From contig NZ_BDAX01000033.1 in assembly GCF_001612665.1 (NCBI RefSeq), forward strand, positions 32,702-96,701: DNA of 64,000 nt. The letters are read 5' to 3'. Source of the stretch: Nocardia alba NBRC 108234 (GTDB lineage: Bacteria > Actinomycetota > Actinomycetes > Mycobacteriales > Mycobacteriaceae). The notes under the pieces are model-generated. The model did no database searches, was not told the origin of the DNA, and saw only the letters and a program-made list of their open reading frames with translations. A program made the position numbers and the translations under genes. This document shows, piece after piece, positions 33,495-43,378 of this stretch; the stretch's first letter is position 1; each line of letters starts with the position of its first letter.

Positions 33495-33992
33495 ATGGCA
33501 GGGGAGTCGCCGAATCGGCGGGCGGGGGTGCGCCGCCAGCGGCAAGCGAACGTGCCCGGAGGCCGTCCGAATCGCCACATCGTGAAGCTCTCGGATGCCG
33601 AGCACGAAGACCTCACGCGCCGAGCTGGGGAGGCGGGTGTGTCGGTGCCGCGGCTGCTGGTGGAGTCGGCGCAGGACTCGGGCAAGGTCGAGGCCGGCCG
33701 CGCGTTCGCGGCGATGCGGCTGCTCGAGCTCGACGATCAGATCCGGCGGATCGGCGCGAACGTCAACCAGCAGACCCGGCACCTGCACCAGGTGGGCGGC
33801 GAGCTCGCGCCGGATCTGGTGGCCGCGCACATCGACGCGTTGCACGCGGTGGTGCGTGCATGTCTGAGCGTGGACGCGACCGCGCGGTGGGTGATGGGCA
33901 AGGGCCCAGCGGTGACCGAGAAGTCGGTGAGCGTGGAGCAGGACCTGGCGGTCAGCGAGGAGTGGGCGGCCGCGGTCGACGGCGAAGGGTGA
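33495..33992 (+). CDS. MobC-like relaxosome accessory protein
   Basis: 165 residues from ATG 33495 with AAGGAGGC upstream. The N-terminus is basic (NRRAGVRRQRQANVPGGRPN), followed by a ribbon-helix-helix-like HIVKLSDAEHEDLTRRAGEA and the MobC signature region ELDDQIRRIGANVNQQTRHL. MobC proteins bind oriT, help melt it and assist the relaxase. The relaxase gene starts 7 bp after its stop, so the two form an operon. Confidence 0.85.
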   Translation: MAGESPNRRAGVRRQRQANVPGGRPNRHIVKLSDAEHEDLTRRAGEAGVSVPRLLVESAQDSGKVEAGRAFAAMRLLELDDQIRRIGANVNQQTRHLHQVGGELAPDLVAAHIDALHAVVRACLSVDATARWVMGKGPAVTEKSVSVEQDLAVSEEWAAAVDGEG

Positions 33993-33999
33993 GCAGCCG

Positions 34000-35877
34000 A
34001 TGATGCCGAACGTGGTCAAGGGCTCGGACATGGGCGGGCTGCTGCGCTACCTCGCGGGCCCAGGGCGGGCCAACGAGCACACCGACCCCACGGTGGTCGC
34101 GGGCGACATCGTGACCATGGCCGTGTACGGCGGCCGGATCGACGTCTCGCGCGCGACCGAGCTGGCGAAACTGCTCGACTCCCCGCGCCAGACCGTGCTG
34201 CGGGGGGAGCCGGTGCTGGTCACCAACTACCGCGAAGCGCGCGCGAAGATCGCCGAAGGCGTGCCGCGCAAGGAAGCGTTCGAGACGGCGACGCGCGATC
34301 AGAACGTCTGGCACTGCAGCTTGGCGTTGGACCCGAAGGAAGGTCAGCTCGACACCGCGCGCTGGGGCGAAATCGCGCGCCGGTTCATGGAGGAAATGGA
34401 CTTCGTCGACCGCACAGACGGCGCCCCGGACGTTCGGTGGACCGCGATCCATCACGGGCTGACCAAGAACGGCGGCGACCACATCCACATCGCGATGGCG
34501 GTGGTGCGTCCGGACGGATCGTTGGCCGACGTGCGCCGCGATCATCCGCGCTCGCAGGCCGCGACCGCGACGATCGAGCACGAGTTCGGGTTGAAGGTCC
34601 TCGCCTCGCGCGAGGACCGCGCCACCGAGCAGGCGACGCGTCCGGACGAGCGCGGCCGCGCCGAACGAGTCGGCGCACCCGAGACCGACCGCGAAGCGCT
34701 GCACCGGCGGGTGCGCGCGGTCGCGACCGCGACCGAATCCGAAGCGGAGTTCGTGCGCGAACTGCGTGGGGCCGGGATGGTGTTGCGGCCGCGGTTCGCC
34801 AAGGGCGGCACCGACGAGGTCGTCGGGTACGCGATCCGGATGCCCGCGCAGAAGAACCAGAAGAGCGGGGCGTGGGAGAAGGCGATCTGGTACGGCGGCG
34901 GTCAGCTCGCCAAGGACCTCACCCTGAACTCGCTGCGCGGGTGGACCGGATGGGACGCCTCCGAGGACGCGCGCACGGCAGCGGTCGCGGAGTGGTCGCG
35001 GCCCCCGACCACACGCACCGGTCGCGCGATCGGTCCGAACGTGATGAGCGAGCAGGACGCGATCCGGCAGCTCGGCCGGTGGAGCCAATACATGAGCACC
35101 ATCCCGGCCAACGATCGTGATGCGTGGGCCAAAGCCGCGTCCCAGACCGCCGGCCTTTTCGCCGCGGCGAGTGTGCGCACCGAAACCAAGCCCGGTCCAC
35201 TGGACTCGGTGTCACGTCAGCTCGCCCGCGCCGGTCAGCTGCCCGCGCATCAGCGCCGACCGCAGCAGGTGCACGGACAGGGAATGCGTTCGGTCGCGCG
35301 GATGCTGTGGTCGATGCAGTCCGACGCGACGAGCAAAGTCGCCCTGGCGGTCGCGTTGACCGAGTGCCTGCTCGCGATCATGGACATGCTCGCCGAGCGT
35401 GACCGCGCCCAGGCCGCGAAGATGCTGGCCTCGCACGCGCACCGGTCGCTGACCCAGGTCCACATGCGCGCGGGCGGGACCGACCCGACGCGGCGGACTG
35501 TGCCGGTGACCGAGGTCGGGTCACCCCCTTGGGCGGCGGCCCGGCGCTCGCTCGCGGTCATCAACCGCGAAGACCGCGAGACCGTCGAGGGCGAGGTCTC
35601 GACGTCGACCCAGGGTTGGCAGGCCAAGCGGATCGCGTTGCAGGGCCGTCCCGGCACGCTTCAGGTCGACGAGCACGGTCACGTTCTCAGCGATCAGCTG
35701 TGGAAGGCGAGCAAGGTCGGGCGTGCCGCGGGTTCGTTGACACCACCGGGCGGGGCGAAGAAGCCCGGCAAGTCGACGCCGGGCGCAACGAAGTCGACGC
35801 CGCCGGCGAAGGGTCGGTACCCGGGGTACAACCCGTACAAGCCTGGCCCTGATCGCGGAAAGGGGCCCGAGCGATGA
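34000..35877 (+). CDS. Relaxase/mobilization nuclease (MobP-like)
   Basis: 625 residues. The N-terminal relaxase domain shows LLRYLAGPGRANEH, WHCSLALDPKEGQLD and the metal-binding histidine motif HHGLTKNGGDHIHIA, corresponding to HxDxxxxNxHxHI. The C-terminal half is helical, with no helicase motifs, and ends in a Pro/Lys/Gly-rich tail. Relaxases of this type nick oriT and pilot the strand through a coupling protein supplied elsewhere. It follows mobC in one operon. The window holds a second, unrelated relaxase at 37.9-42.6 kb, which is unusual. Confidence 0.88.
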   Translation: MMPNVVKGSDMGGLLRYLAGPGRANEHTDPTVVAGDIVTMAVYGGRIDVSRATELAKLLDSPRQTVLRGEPVLVTNYREARAKIAEGVPRKEAFETATRDQNVWHCSLALDPKEGQLDTARWGEIARRFMEEMDFVDRTDGAPDVRWTAIHHGLTKNGGDHIHIAMAVVRPDGSLADVRRDHPRSQAATATIEHEFGLKVLASREDRATEQATRPDERGRAERVGAPETDREALHRRVRAVATATESEAEFVRELRGAGMVLRPRFAKGGTDEVVGYAIRMPAQKNQKSGAWEKAIWYGGGQLAKDLTLNSLRGWTGWDASEDARTAAVAEWSRPPTTRTGRAIGPNVMSEQDAIRQLGRWSQYMSTIPANDRDAWAKAASQTAGLFAAASVRTETKPGPLDSVSRQLARAGQLPAHQRRPQQVHGQGMRSVARMLWSMQSDATSKVALAVALTECLLAIMDMLAERDRAQAAKMLASHAHRSLTQVHMRAGGTDPTRRTVPVTEVGSPPWAAARRSLAVINREDRETVEGEVSTSTQGWQAKRIALQGRPGTLQVDEHGHVLSDQLWKASKVGRAAGSLTPPGGAKKPGKSTPGATKSTPPAKGRYPGYNPYKPGPDRGKGPER

Positions 35878-36223
35878 CGCTCGCCTCTGGTCACGACCTC
35901 ACCGGGGCAACGAATTCACTGAGGCCCGCAGCTACCTGCGTGATCTGCAGCGACTCTCGATCGTGTCGAAGCTGAGGCGCAGCGGCGTGAGCAGTTAACT
36001 CCTGAACAGCGCGCGGCCGATCAGAAACGGGCCCGCACGCCTAAGGCACCCAAGAAGCCGACCGAGACCGGGCTACAAGATGCCGTACCAGCCGCCGCCG
36101 GATCTGGGTCGCGGTCGTGATTCTGGACCGAGTTTGTGAGCAGCGTGGTGCCCGCGAGCTCAAGGTGCGCCGTGTCCGAACCGTCGTGGAGCGGTCGACA
36201 CCGTCGGTAGGTTGATGCAGCAG
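35878..36223. other. Decayed coding remnants after the relaxase gene
   Basis: No intact gene. Short protein-like stretches appear in shifting frames, for example EARSYLRDLQRLSIVSKLRR and EAQRREQLTPEQRAADQKRA. These look like the remains of a small helical protein that once followed the relaxase. Frames are interrupted by stops around 35,995 and 36,120. Confidence 0.4.
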
Positions 36224-36255
36224 AATGGGCCCTCGCCGAACGGCGAGGGCCCATT
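36224..36255 (-). terminator. Hairpin terminator of the small membrane gene
   Basis: Perfect 15-bp arms AATGGGCCCTCGCCG and CGGCGAGGGCCCATT with a minimal loop. It lies 52 bp beyond the stop of the leftward gene at 36307-36498. Confidence 0.8.
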
Positions 36256-36306
36256 GTCAGCTGCGCTATGGAGTTACCGCAGGTTGCCCAGTCTCCTGGG
36301 CGAGGC

Positions 36307-36498
36307 TCAACGTTGCGAGTCCCGATACGACGAGAAGAAGGCCAGAACAGCAACCAGCACAGTCGCTGCGGTCTGCCAGCTCGTGAGGTACCCGGTCCCG
36401 AGCGCGAGGTCGATCGCGATGAGTAGCGCGGTCCACGGATCGTCACCGGGGCCCGGTGATGGGTTGTAGGAGTCGGTTCGCTTGAGCGATACGCTCAT
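36307..36498 (-). CDS. Small single-span membrane protein
   Basis: 63 residues from ATG 36498, chosen because AAAGGAACAAC is a good ribosome binding site; a longer open frame upstream has none. The N-terminus is polar (MSVSLKRTDSYNPSPGPGDD) and the C-terminal half is hydrophobic (ALLIAIDLALGTGYLTSW, AATVLVAVLAFFSSY), ending in a short basic tail. One or two membrane spans are likely. Holin-like or immunity-type proteins look similar, but nothing specific is recognised. Confidence 0.6.
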   Translation of the reverse strand: MSVSLKRTDSYNPSPGPGDDPWTALLIAIDLALGTGYLTSWQTAATVLVAVLAFFSSYRDSQR

Positions 36499-36764
36499 GT
36501 TGTTCCTTTGCTGTGGAGATGGCATCGAACGACTGCTGCCCTCGGCCCCGTCCGGCCGGGGGCAGTTCACTGTCTCGGGGTCGCACGAGGTACTAGTCAC
36601 TTTCGTGCACCAATCGGTCATTTCCTCCATCTGACTACGCCGAAGCCGACCAGCAAATGCTTTCACCTCGAATATCACCACGTCAACGCCATGAGTCTCG
36701 ATCCGTGCCTTTGGAGAGATGATATGTTTATTAGGTTGATATAAGGGTTCGAGAGAGGCGGGCT

Positions 36765-37724
36765 GTGGCTAAAAAGGGTCTGAAGCAGCCCGAGTTGCCA
36801 CCAGGGGACAGGCTGCGGTTCTTCGAGTTCCTGCGAGAGCTGGCGTTCGAGGCCGGCGATCGGTCCGTGGCAGACATTGCGGCTGATCTGCCGTGCTCCC
36901 ATCAGGCGATATACAAGGCATTGACCGGGCCGAGGATGCCCAGCGAGAACATCGTGAAGGTGCTGGTCACCCACTTCGCCGATGAGGATGCGGTCGAGGG
37001 GGCGATCGAGTTGTTCAAGCTGGGGGTGCTCGAGCAACGCCGCATCCCCCGCGCAGTAGGAGACAAGACCGCCACAGCACCTACCGCAGACGCTCAGTCC
37101 GCACCCACCGGTGAACATGAATCTGCCGCTGGTGAACATGAACCGCAGAGTCCCCCGCCCTCACTGTCCGCGCGCGAGGAAGAGATCCGGCGCCTGTCGG
37201 CACTAGGCTTGACCGCCACGGAAATCGCCCAGCAACTGCACAGTTCGGTTCACACCGTCCGCTCCCACACCGCTCGAATCCGCGCGAAGTACCAGGCTGC
37301 AGACCAGCGCCTCCCCGGGCGGGATGAAGTTCAAGAGTTGTTCAGTGAGCAGGAATGGATCGACGCGGCGTGGGATCGGCTGCGACAGTGGCAGATCGAC
37401 AATCCAGAGCAAGCCCGTCGAGCATTCGAGGCGATCGAGGAATTCACCGAGCCTGGTTTTGCCCAATCACCGTTGTTTGGCCGCAACCGCTTGGAATTTG
37501 TCCTGAGCGAGGCTGCGTGGGACCTCCCTCTCGATGTGGACGAAAAGGCAAGAAAGCGGTGGATGGAGAGCGGGGCACGAGCCACCCGGATCGTCTTCGA
37601 CAAACTTCGAGAACTCGACCCGCCGATCGAGCGCCCAGGCGGCAGAGCCGGTACGAAGGGGGCGCAGAAGGATCTGGCCCTGCTCTATGACGACCTCCAG
37701 ATTGTCCAGCGCTTGAAAGACTAG
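36765..37724 (+). CDS. Regulator with Cro-like and LuxR-like HTH domains
   Basis: 319 residues from GTG 36765, with an AT-rich promoter (TTGATATAAGG) just upstream. Residues 30-75 resemble a Cro/C1-type helix-turn-helix (RSVADIAADLPCSHQAIYKA). A Pro/Ser linker follows, then residues 133-180 are a LuxR-type helix-turn-helix (LSAREEEIRRLSALGLTATE, SVHTVRSHTARIRAKY). The C-terminal 130 residues form an unrecognised helical domain. Two DNA-binding domains in one chain are unusual. It sits between the two relaxase regions and may be a regulator of the element. Confidence 0.7.
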   Translation: MAKKGLKQPELPPGDRLRFFEFLRELAFEAGDRSVADIAADLPCSHQAIYKALTGPRMPSENIVKVLVTHFADEDAVEGAIELFKLGVLEQRRIPRAVGDKTATAPTADAQSAPTGEHESAAGEHEPQSPPPSLSAREEEIRRLSALGLTATEIAQQLHSSVHTVRSHTARIRAKYQAADQRLPGRDEVQELFSEQEWIDAAWDRLRQWQIDNPEQARRAFEAIEEFTEPGFAQSPLFGRNRLEFVLSEAAWDLPLDVDEKARKRWMESGARATRIVFDKLRELDPPIERPGGRAGTKGAQKDLALLYDDLQIVQRLKD

Positions 37725-37886
37725 CGCTGCGCAGGCGGTACCTCGACCAACGGAAACAACAAGCGACGGTTTGCAAACTTGCCGGTCCGGTGTGGGCCCG
37801 ACGTAGAAGTACTGCCGCGCCCGCTGCGCGAGCTTGCCTCCGACAGGCGTGTGGCAAGCCTGCGGAGCAGGTGCGGCAGCCCTGTT

Positions 37887-40800
37887 CTAGATGTCGAGGT
37901 CGTACCCACGGTCACGGTCGGGCTCGTACGGCAACTGCTGGTATCGGTTCGGTTCGTGCCCGGTCGGTGTCTGGTCGAGGACCCCGGTCGCGCGGATCGC
38001 AGCCTCGGGTCCGTCGAGGTAGTCGCGGGCCTGGGCTTCACGGTCACGGTCGAGGTCGGGCAACTCACCACGGCGCCGGTGCTCGCCGACCACCGCCCGC
38101 AGCTGCCCGCGCAGCTCGTCGTTGATCTGCCTGCGCCGGTAGCGGTTCTCGGCACGGTCCTGGTCGTGGCGGTGGGCGGCGTCGAGTTCGGCGGCGCGGG
38201 CCTCGACGTCATCGGCCGCATCCAGGATCTGCTGCCAGCGTCGTTGTCCGACACCGTCGCTGGCGGCCGCGTCGAGGATCGCGCGTTCGCGTTCGAGGTA
38301 GGCGTGGTACGCGGTCTCGCTGTCCCGGAGCTCGTCCTGCTTGGCTTCGATCTCGGTGGCACGCTGACGGCGACCCCACCGCGGTGTCTGGCGGGCACGG
38401 ATCTGGCGGATCTGCTGGTTGATCGCGGTGATCCGGTTCTGGGCGGCCTGTTGCTCGTCGGCGAAAGCGGCGAGTTCGGCTTGGGCGCGGCGGACCCGGT
38501 CGGCGTCGAGGCGTGCGTGCGCGGCGGTGACCGTGCCGACCCGGTCGTTCTCGAGGGCGTCGAGCATGGCCGGTACCGCTGCGTGCTGCTCTTGGCGGAA
38601 TTTGCCGCGCAATCTCGCCAGTTCGCCGCTCAGGTCGGCGTCGCTGAGGCGGCGGAGCGGGTCGTGTTCCATGATCTGGATCTGGCGTTGCAGCGAGGTC
38701 GTGTCGACGGCGGGTGCGGGGGCGAGGTCGTCGAGGTCGCCGGCCAGGCGCCAGCGCAGCGCGGCCGCGGGCTGCTCAGCCGGGAGCGGGCGAGCGTCGA
38801 GCGCGGCGCGGGTGGCGTCGGCGATGTCGCGGCCGCCGTCTTCGGCGCGGGAGAGCTCGGCGGCGAGCAGTGGCCACACTGGGTCCTCGGTCAACCCGGT
38901 CACGTTGAGTTCGTCGGCGAGCCCGGTCCAGCGGCGGATGTCGGCGTCGGTGTCGCCGAGTCGGTTGGCCACGTTCTCGTCGAGGGTGCGTTGTAGGTCG
39001 CGTTCGGTGTTGGCGGGCACTGTGGGCCCGGTGGGGCGGCGGTCGTTGTTGGCCACGCCGTGGGCCGCGCGCCAGATCGCCAACGGCCCCAACAGGTCCG
39101 GGTGATCGAGCAAGGGCTGCGCCCACAGCGGGGCCTGGTCGGTGTTGGTGTCGGTCCAGGTGCGGGCGAGGTCGGTGACCTGGTCTTTGAGGGCATGGAT
39201 CTGGGTGGCGCGGGCGGCGAGGTGTGGCCCGAACTCCGCGTGTTGGCGTAACTGTGCGGGGACGCCGGGCAGCCAGCCCAGCGGGCCCATCTCGTAGAGG
39301 CCGATGTCGTGTCCAGAGTGGTAGCCGCTGGGGTCGATGCGCCAGTCCAGTACCGCGGCTGGGTCGGCGGCGGTGTCGAGCTCGCGCCCGCCGATCGCGG
39401 TGGTCAGCGCCTGGATCGGGTCGTCGCCGTTGAGGGCGAGGGTGACCAGGTGCTGGCGCAGCACCGGGTAAGCCGGCGCACCGGTCAAACCGGGGAGCAG
39501 CTGTTCGGCGGCGGTGTCGAGGGTGGCGAGTTGGTCGGCGCCGTAGTGGGTTTCGGCGGCGACACCGAGCGCGTCGAGGTAGGAGTCGATCGCACCGGCG
39601 AGTTGGTGGCGCGGGTCGTGCGCCTGAGCGTGGGCGGTGGCGGCCGAGATCTGCACACCGTCGCGGCCGAGCACCCCGGTCAGCACATCCAGGGCGGTCG
39701 GTGGGCGCACCGACTCGTATTCGTAGAGGTTGGGTTCGGTGCCCTCGTGGGTGGAGAGCCAGAGCTGGTTGCTGTCGCGACCACGGGTCACCGCCACATA
39801 CAGCTGGGCGCGGGACTCGCGCCCGGTCAGTACGGCGTGGCAGGTATCGACGGTCATGCCCTGGGCGGAGTCGATGGTGGTGGCATAGCCGAGCTGGGTG
39901 TGCGCACTGACGTAGTCGGCGGGCAGAGTAACCCGGCGTCCGGAACCGATGTGGGCGGCGGTGATCCGCCCGTCCTCGTGAACCGTCTGCACGGTCCAGC
40001 GGGCACCGTTGCGCACGTAGTCGGTTTTCGAGATCCGCAACCGACGGTTGTTGAGCCTGGTGCAGATGATGTCACCGGCCGAGGCCGAGAGCCCGTCAGC
40101 GAGAACCGTTTCGGTGCCGACCTCGGTGTCGGTGTCGGCGAGCCGGTCGGTGCGGGCACGGGAATTGAGATCGGTGACCAGTTCGCGGGTCGGGGCCAGC
40201 AGGGCGGAGTCGCGGCCCGCGTCGATGTCGGCGGCCCATGCCAGGTACGCCTGCTCGACGACGGCGTCGAGGCTGCCGGTCCGGATGCGGTCGTGGTCGG
40301 TGTAGTAGGCGAGTCCGGCGGGGTCGCCGTCGCGCACAGCCAGACTCGCCGCCCGCTCACCGAGGTCGGTGAACCGCATGACCGTGGTCAGGTCCGCGGA
40401 TCCGGCGTGGGCGACGATGTCGCGGATGACGCCACCGGCCGCGACCGAGGACAGTTGGCGGTGGTCGCCGATCGCGCGGATACTCGCACCCCGCTCGAGC
40501 AGCCACGACACCGCCGAATCGAGGGTGAGGGTGGCGGTTTTGGCGGCCTCGTCGAGGATCACCAGCGTCTGCGGGCCGATCTCGGTGAGCCAGGTCGGCG
40601 GGTCGCCCAGTTCGCCGGCATCGAGGCGGTGGGCGAGGCTGACGAGCAGGTCGACGGTCGAGGCAGGGGCGTCGATATCGCGGGCCAGGATCTCCGCGGC
40701 CGTGGCGGTCGGGGCCAGCCCGATCACGGTGCCGCCCTGCGCTGTCCACGCATCGGCCAGGACCCGCATCGAGAGTGTCTTGCCCGCTCCGGCGGGGGCG

Positions 40801-42614
40801 AGCCCGACCTGCAGACGAGCACCGGACGTCGCGAACGTTCTGACCATCGCGGCCTGGCCGGTGTTGAGGGCGAGCCCGTTGTTGTTGGCGGCGTATTCGA
40901 TGGTCGCGGCGTCGATGGCGGCCACGGTGATGCGGTGCCCGTCGTGGCGCAGACCGGCGTCGACCAAGCGCGTTTCGGCGGCGATGATCTGCGGCGAGGT
41001 GTAGAGGGTGGAGCGGGCGGTGGTGTAGACGCTGGTCCCGTCACCGCGTGAGAGCTCGTTCACTGTCGGGGCCAAGTCGTGGACTCCGCGCGGGATCGAG
41101 ATCGGCTCGGCGAGCGCGGTTTCGGTGACCTGGGCGACCACGCTGGCCCACCGGTCAGGGGCGATCCGGCCACGGACCTGGCGTTCGACTTCGGCGCGGA
41201 TGTGATGGTGCTGCCAGGTCGCGCGGGTCTGCGAGACCACTTCCACCGACCGGACCGCGGTCTGGGTGATCCATTCGGTGGTGGTCTGTTCGCGGTCGGG
41301 GATCTGCTGGGACAGGGCGGTGTGGATCATCTGCTCGACGGCGGCCTCGCTGCCCAGCACCGCGATCGCGTCGGCCCGCCAGGTCGCGCGCTGCTCAGCG
41401 TTGCTGCGCGCGGCGTGCTTGCTGGCACGGGTGGACAGCGTCGCTTGTTGGGACAGGCTGAGCAGCTCCAGCGCGGTCGGTTCCCGGCCGTGGTCGGCTT
41501 GGAACTGCGCCGAGAGTTTCGCGGTGGCGGAGCGGACCGCGCGCCCGCGCTTGGACCACTCGCGGGCGAGCTCGGCGTCGACCCCGACAACCTCACGCAC
41601 CGGGCGTTTGTCGACGACTTCACCGCGGTCGGCGAAGACGAGTCCGAGGCTGGCCTCGAGGTGGGCTTCCAGGCGGGTGTTGTACATCTCCGAGCAGGTC
41701 ACGTTGTAGCGGTAGATCATTCGCCCGTCGATCGCGCCCCACTTCCCGTCAGCGCGCAGGACGTTATTGGAAACGACCAGGTGGGTGTGTAGATCCGGAT
41801 CACCGGCGCGGGAGTCACGGTGGTCGAACGCCGTGACGATCAGGCCGGCGACCTCGACCTGGCGCACGCTGTTGCGCCCGACCCGGGTGTAGAGGACCTC
41901 GGATTCGATGTAGGAGATGACGTCTCGAATGGCTGCGTGGTGGGCTTTCTCGATCTGCTCGGCGACCTCACGCGAGGCCACCGCCCACAACGCTGAGACA
42001 CTCTTGACCGGTGAAAATGTGAGGTCGAAACCGGCGATTGCGGTCTTGGACGGGCGGGAGGCGCGGGCGATCCAACCGGACAACTCGCGTGAATTCAGCG
42101 GCGCACGGCCGACATCGTCGGTGAACATCCGCAGCGCGACCTCGGTGCGGATGCGACGGCGTTCCTCGGCAGGGACGGCTGTGCGAGGGTCGCGACCGTG
42201 CAAGGTGTTCCAGTCGGTGAGCCCCTTCGCGCACTCGTGGCGGTAGCTGCCCGGCGCGGTCGTGAACGTGCTGTAGGGGCGACCGAGCTGGGCTTTCTTG
42301 AGCGCGTAGCGGAACGCGTCTTTGAACTTCGCGCCGAGCGCGACCTGCTCGGTGACCGCGGCGTCGATGATCGCGTCGGCGTTGGGGTGCAACCCTTCAC
42401 CGAGCAGTGCCCGCATCTGGGCTTCGGTGACCCGATCGCCCTCGTCGATACCGAGCGTGACGAGTCCGGCGCCGAGCCACACACCGGGCGACTCACCCTT
42501 CTCGGAGTAGTAGTCGTCGATCCCGGTGGTGTGGCGCTCGTTCGCGTCGTGGGTGGCGATCACGCGCGTGTAGTACTCGAAACCTTCGCCTGCGGACAGC
42601 TTCGCCAGTGACAT
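37887..42614 (-). CDS. MobF relaxase-helicase (TraA/TrwC type)
   Basis: 1,575 residues from ATG 42614. The TrwC relaxase domain occupies residues 1-340, with paired tyrosines at EYYTRV and DDYYSEKG and the three-His metal site at DPDLHTHLVVSNN. A RecD-like SF1 helicase follows: Walker A LAPAGAGKT, Walker B LVILDEA, DHRQLSSV as motif III, and a late TTIDSAQGMTVD with YVAVTRGR near motif VI. The last 450 residues are charged helices. It could nick and unwind a conjugative strand. It is oriented opposite to the MobP-type relaxase. No frameshift is seen. An oriT may lie in 42615-42820. Confidence 0.93.
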   Translation of the reverse strand: MSLAKLSAGEGFEYYTRVIATHDANERHTTGIDDYYSEKGESPGVWLGAGLVTLGIDEGDRVTEAQMRALLGEGLHPNADAIIDAAVTEQVALGAKFKDAFRYALKKAQLGRPYSTFTTAPGSYRHECAKGLTDWNTLHGRDPRTAVPAEERRRIRTEVALRMFTDDVGRAPLNSRELSGWIARASRPSKTAIAGFDLTFSPVKSVSALWAVASREVAEQIEKAHHAAIRDVISYIESEVLYTRVGRNSVRQVEVAGLIVTAFDHRDSRAGDPDLHTHLVVSNNVLRADGKWGAIDGRMIYRYNVTCSEMYNTRLEAHLEASLGLVFADRGEVVDKRPVREVVGVDAELAREWSKRGRAVRSATAKLSAQFQADHGREPTALELLSLSQQATLSTRASKHAARSNAEQRATWRADAIAVLGSEAAVEQMIHTALSQQIPDREQTTTEWITQTAVRSVEVVSQTRATWQHHHIRAEVERQVRGRIAPDRWASVVAQVTETALAEPISIPRGVHDLAPTVNELSRGDGTSVYTTARSTLYTSPQIIAAETRLVDAGLRHDGHRITVAAIDAATIEYAANNNGLALNTGQAAMVRTFATSGARLQVGLAPAGAGKTLSMRVLADAWTAQGGTVIGLAPTATAAEILARDIDAPASTVDLLVSLAHRLDAGELGDPPTWLTEIGPQTLVILDEAAKTATLTLDSAVSWLLERGASIRAIGDHRQLSSVAAGGVIRDIVAHAGSADLTTVMRFTDLGERAASLAVRDGDPAGLAYYTDHDRIRTGSLDAVVEQAYLAWAADIDAGRDSALLAPTRELVTDLNSRARTDRLADTDTEVGTETVLADGLSASAGDIICTRLNNRRLRISKTDYVRNGARWTVQTVHEDGRITAAHIGSGRRVTLPADYVSAHTQLGYATTIDSAQGMTVDTCHAVLTGRESRAQLYVAVTRGRDSNQLWLSTHEGTEPNLYEYESVRPPTALDVLTGVLGRDGVQISAATAHAQAHDPRHQLAGAIDSYLDALGVAAETHYGADQLATLDTAAEQLLPGLTGAPAYPVLRQHLVTLALNGDDPIQALTTAIGGRELDTAADPAAVLDWRIDPSGYHSGHDIGLYEMGPLGWLPGVPAQLRQHAEFGPHLAARATQIHALKDQVTDLARTWTDTNTDQAPLWAQPLLDHPDLLGPLAIWRAAHGVANNDRRPTGPTVPANTERDLQRTLDENVANRLGDTDADIRRWTGLADELNVTGLTEDPVWPLLAAELSRAEDGGRDIADATRAALDARPLPAEQPAAALRWRLAGDLDDLAPAPAVDTTSLQRQIQIMEHDPLRRLSDADLSGELARLRGKFRQEQHAAVPAMLDALENDRVGTVTAAHARLDADRVRRAQAELAAFADEQQAAQNRITAINQQIRQIRARQTPRWGRRQRATEIEAKQDELRDSETAYHAYLERERAILDAAASDGVGQRRWQQILDAADDVEARAAELDAAHRHDQDRAENRYRRRQINDELRGQLRAVVGEHRRRGELPDLDRDREAQARDYLDGPEAAIRATGVLDQTPTGHEPNRYQQLPYEPDRDRGYDLDI

Positions 42615-42820
42615 CACCCCACCTACGGTAAGCACGGGACCAGCCGATGGCGCCCACCTCAGACACGGTGTGTGGATCGCGCTCTGGCCTCTCTACTCAA
42701 GATTCGATGTCTCGGCCTCGGACGTCACTGAATGGTTGATAGCGAAACCGACTCGGCATGGCGGCTTTTCGCTGTGTTGTTCAGCTATCGCGTCGTGATG
42801 CGCCGCGCCAGGATAGAGGG

Positions 42821-43378
42821 ATGACAGTATGGGCAGCCGAGACAGCCGTCGGTGGGTGGCGTGCGTTCCTTGTGCCGGGCGGCGCGATCGCGGCGGCCTT
42901 GATCGCGGCGTACGTGACTATCCGCAACTTCCAGCACCACGATGAGCGAGTCGCGAAACTCGTTCAGACTCTCAAAGACTGGCCCGAAGGCGTGGCTGGG
43001 CGCGAAGAAACCAAGAAGCGCCTCGCCGCGGCCATCGCCGCTGAGAAAAGGCGACAACGCCGTCGGGAGTCCGCACGAGGCTTCATCGAGCTCTTCCTCG
43101 TCGCCGTCATAGGGGAGGCGTTGGGGCTGGCAGGCGTGTGGTGGGCCTTCACTACAGACCACCCTCTGCTCGTTGGTCTCCTGATAGTTATTGCCAGCAG
43201 TTCGGTCGCGATTTTCTCAGCAGGGCTCATCTGGGACTTGCTGACGGAGATCGGCGACTGGTTGTGGGGACGCCAGACGACGACAAAATCACCGGTTAAG
43301 AAGCCATCGCCCAAGCCACCCCCCGTCGGCAAGGAGCGCACTGTTCGTAACCGGCCTCGTCCGCCTCAAGGCTCCTGA
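42821..43378 (+). CDS. Membrane protein, paralogue of the gene at 57.8 kb
   Basis: 185 residues from ATG 42821, preceded closely by AGAGGG. An N-terminal span (residues 17-33, PGGAIAAALIAAYVTIR) is followed by a cytosolic helical segment with LVQTLKDWPEGVAGREETKK, then two more spans (about 88-108 and 115-137) and a basic Pro-rich tail. The order of spans and the RxAKL...WPE...R segment recur in the protein at 57792-58355. Function is unknown. Confidence 0.65.
   Translation: MTVWAAETAVGGWRAFLVPGGAIAAALIAAYVTIRNFQHHDERVAKLVQTLKDWPEGVAGREETKKRLAAAIAAEKRRQRRRESARGFIELFLVAVIGEALGLAGVWWAFTTDHPLLVGLLIVIASSSVAIFSAGLIWDLLTEIGDWLWGRQTTTKSPVKKPSPKPPPVGKERTVRNRPRPPQGS

Noticed and set aside
39309..41051. 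580-codon rightward frame inside the MobF relaxase gene
   Set aside because: Antisense of the helicase part; Gly/Val/Arg-rich without domains, while the leftward frame carries Walker A, Walker B and helicase motifs.
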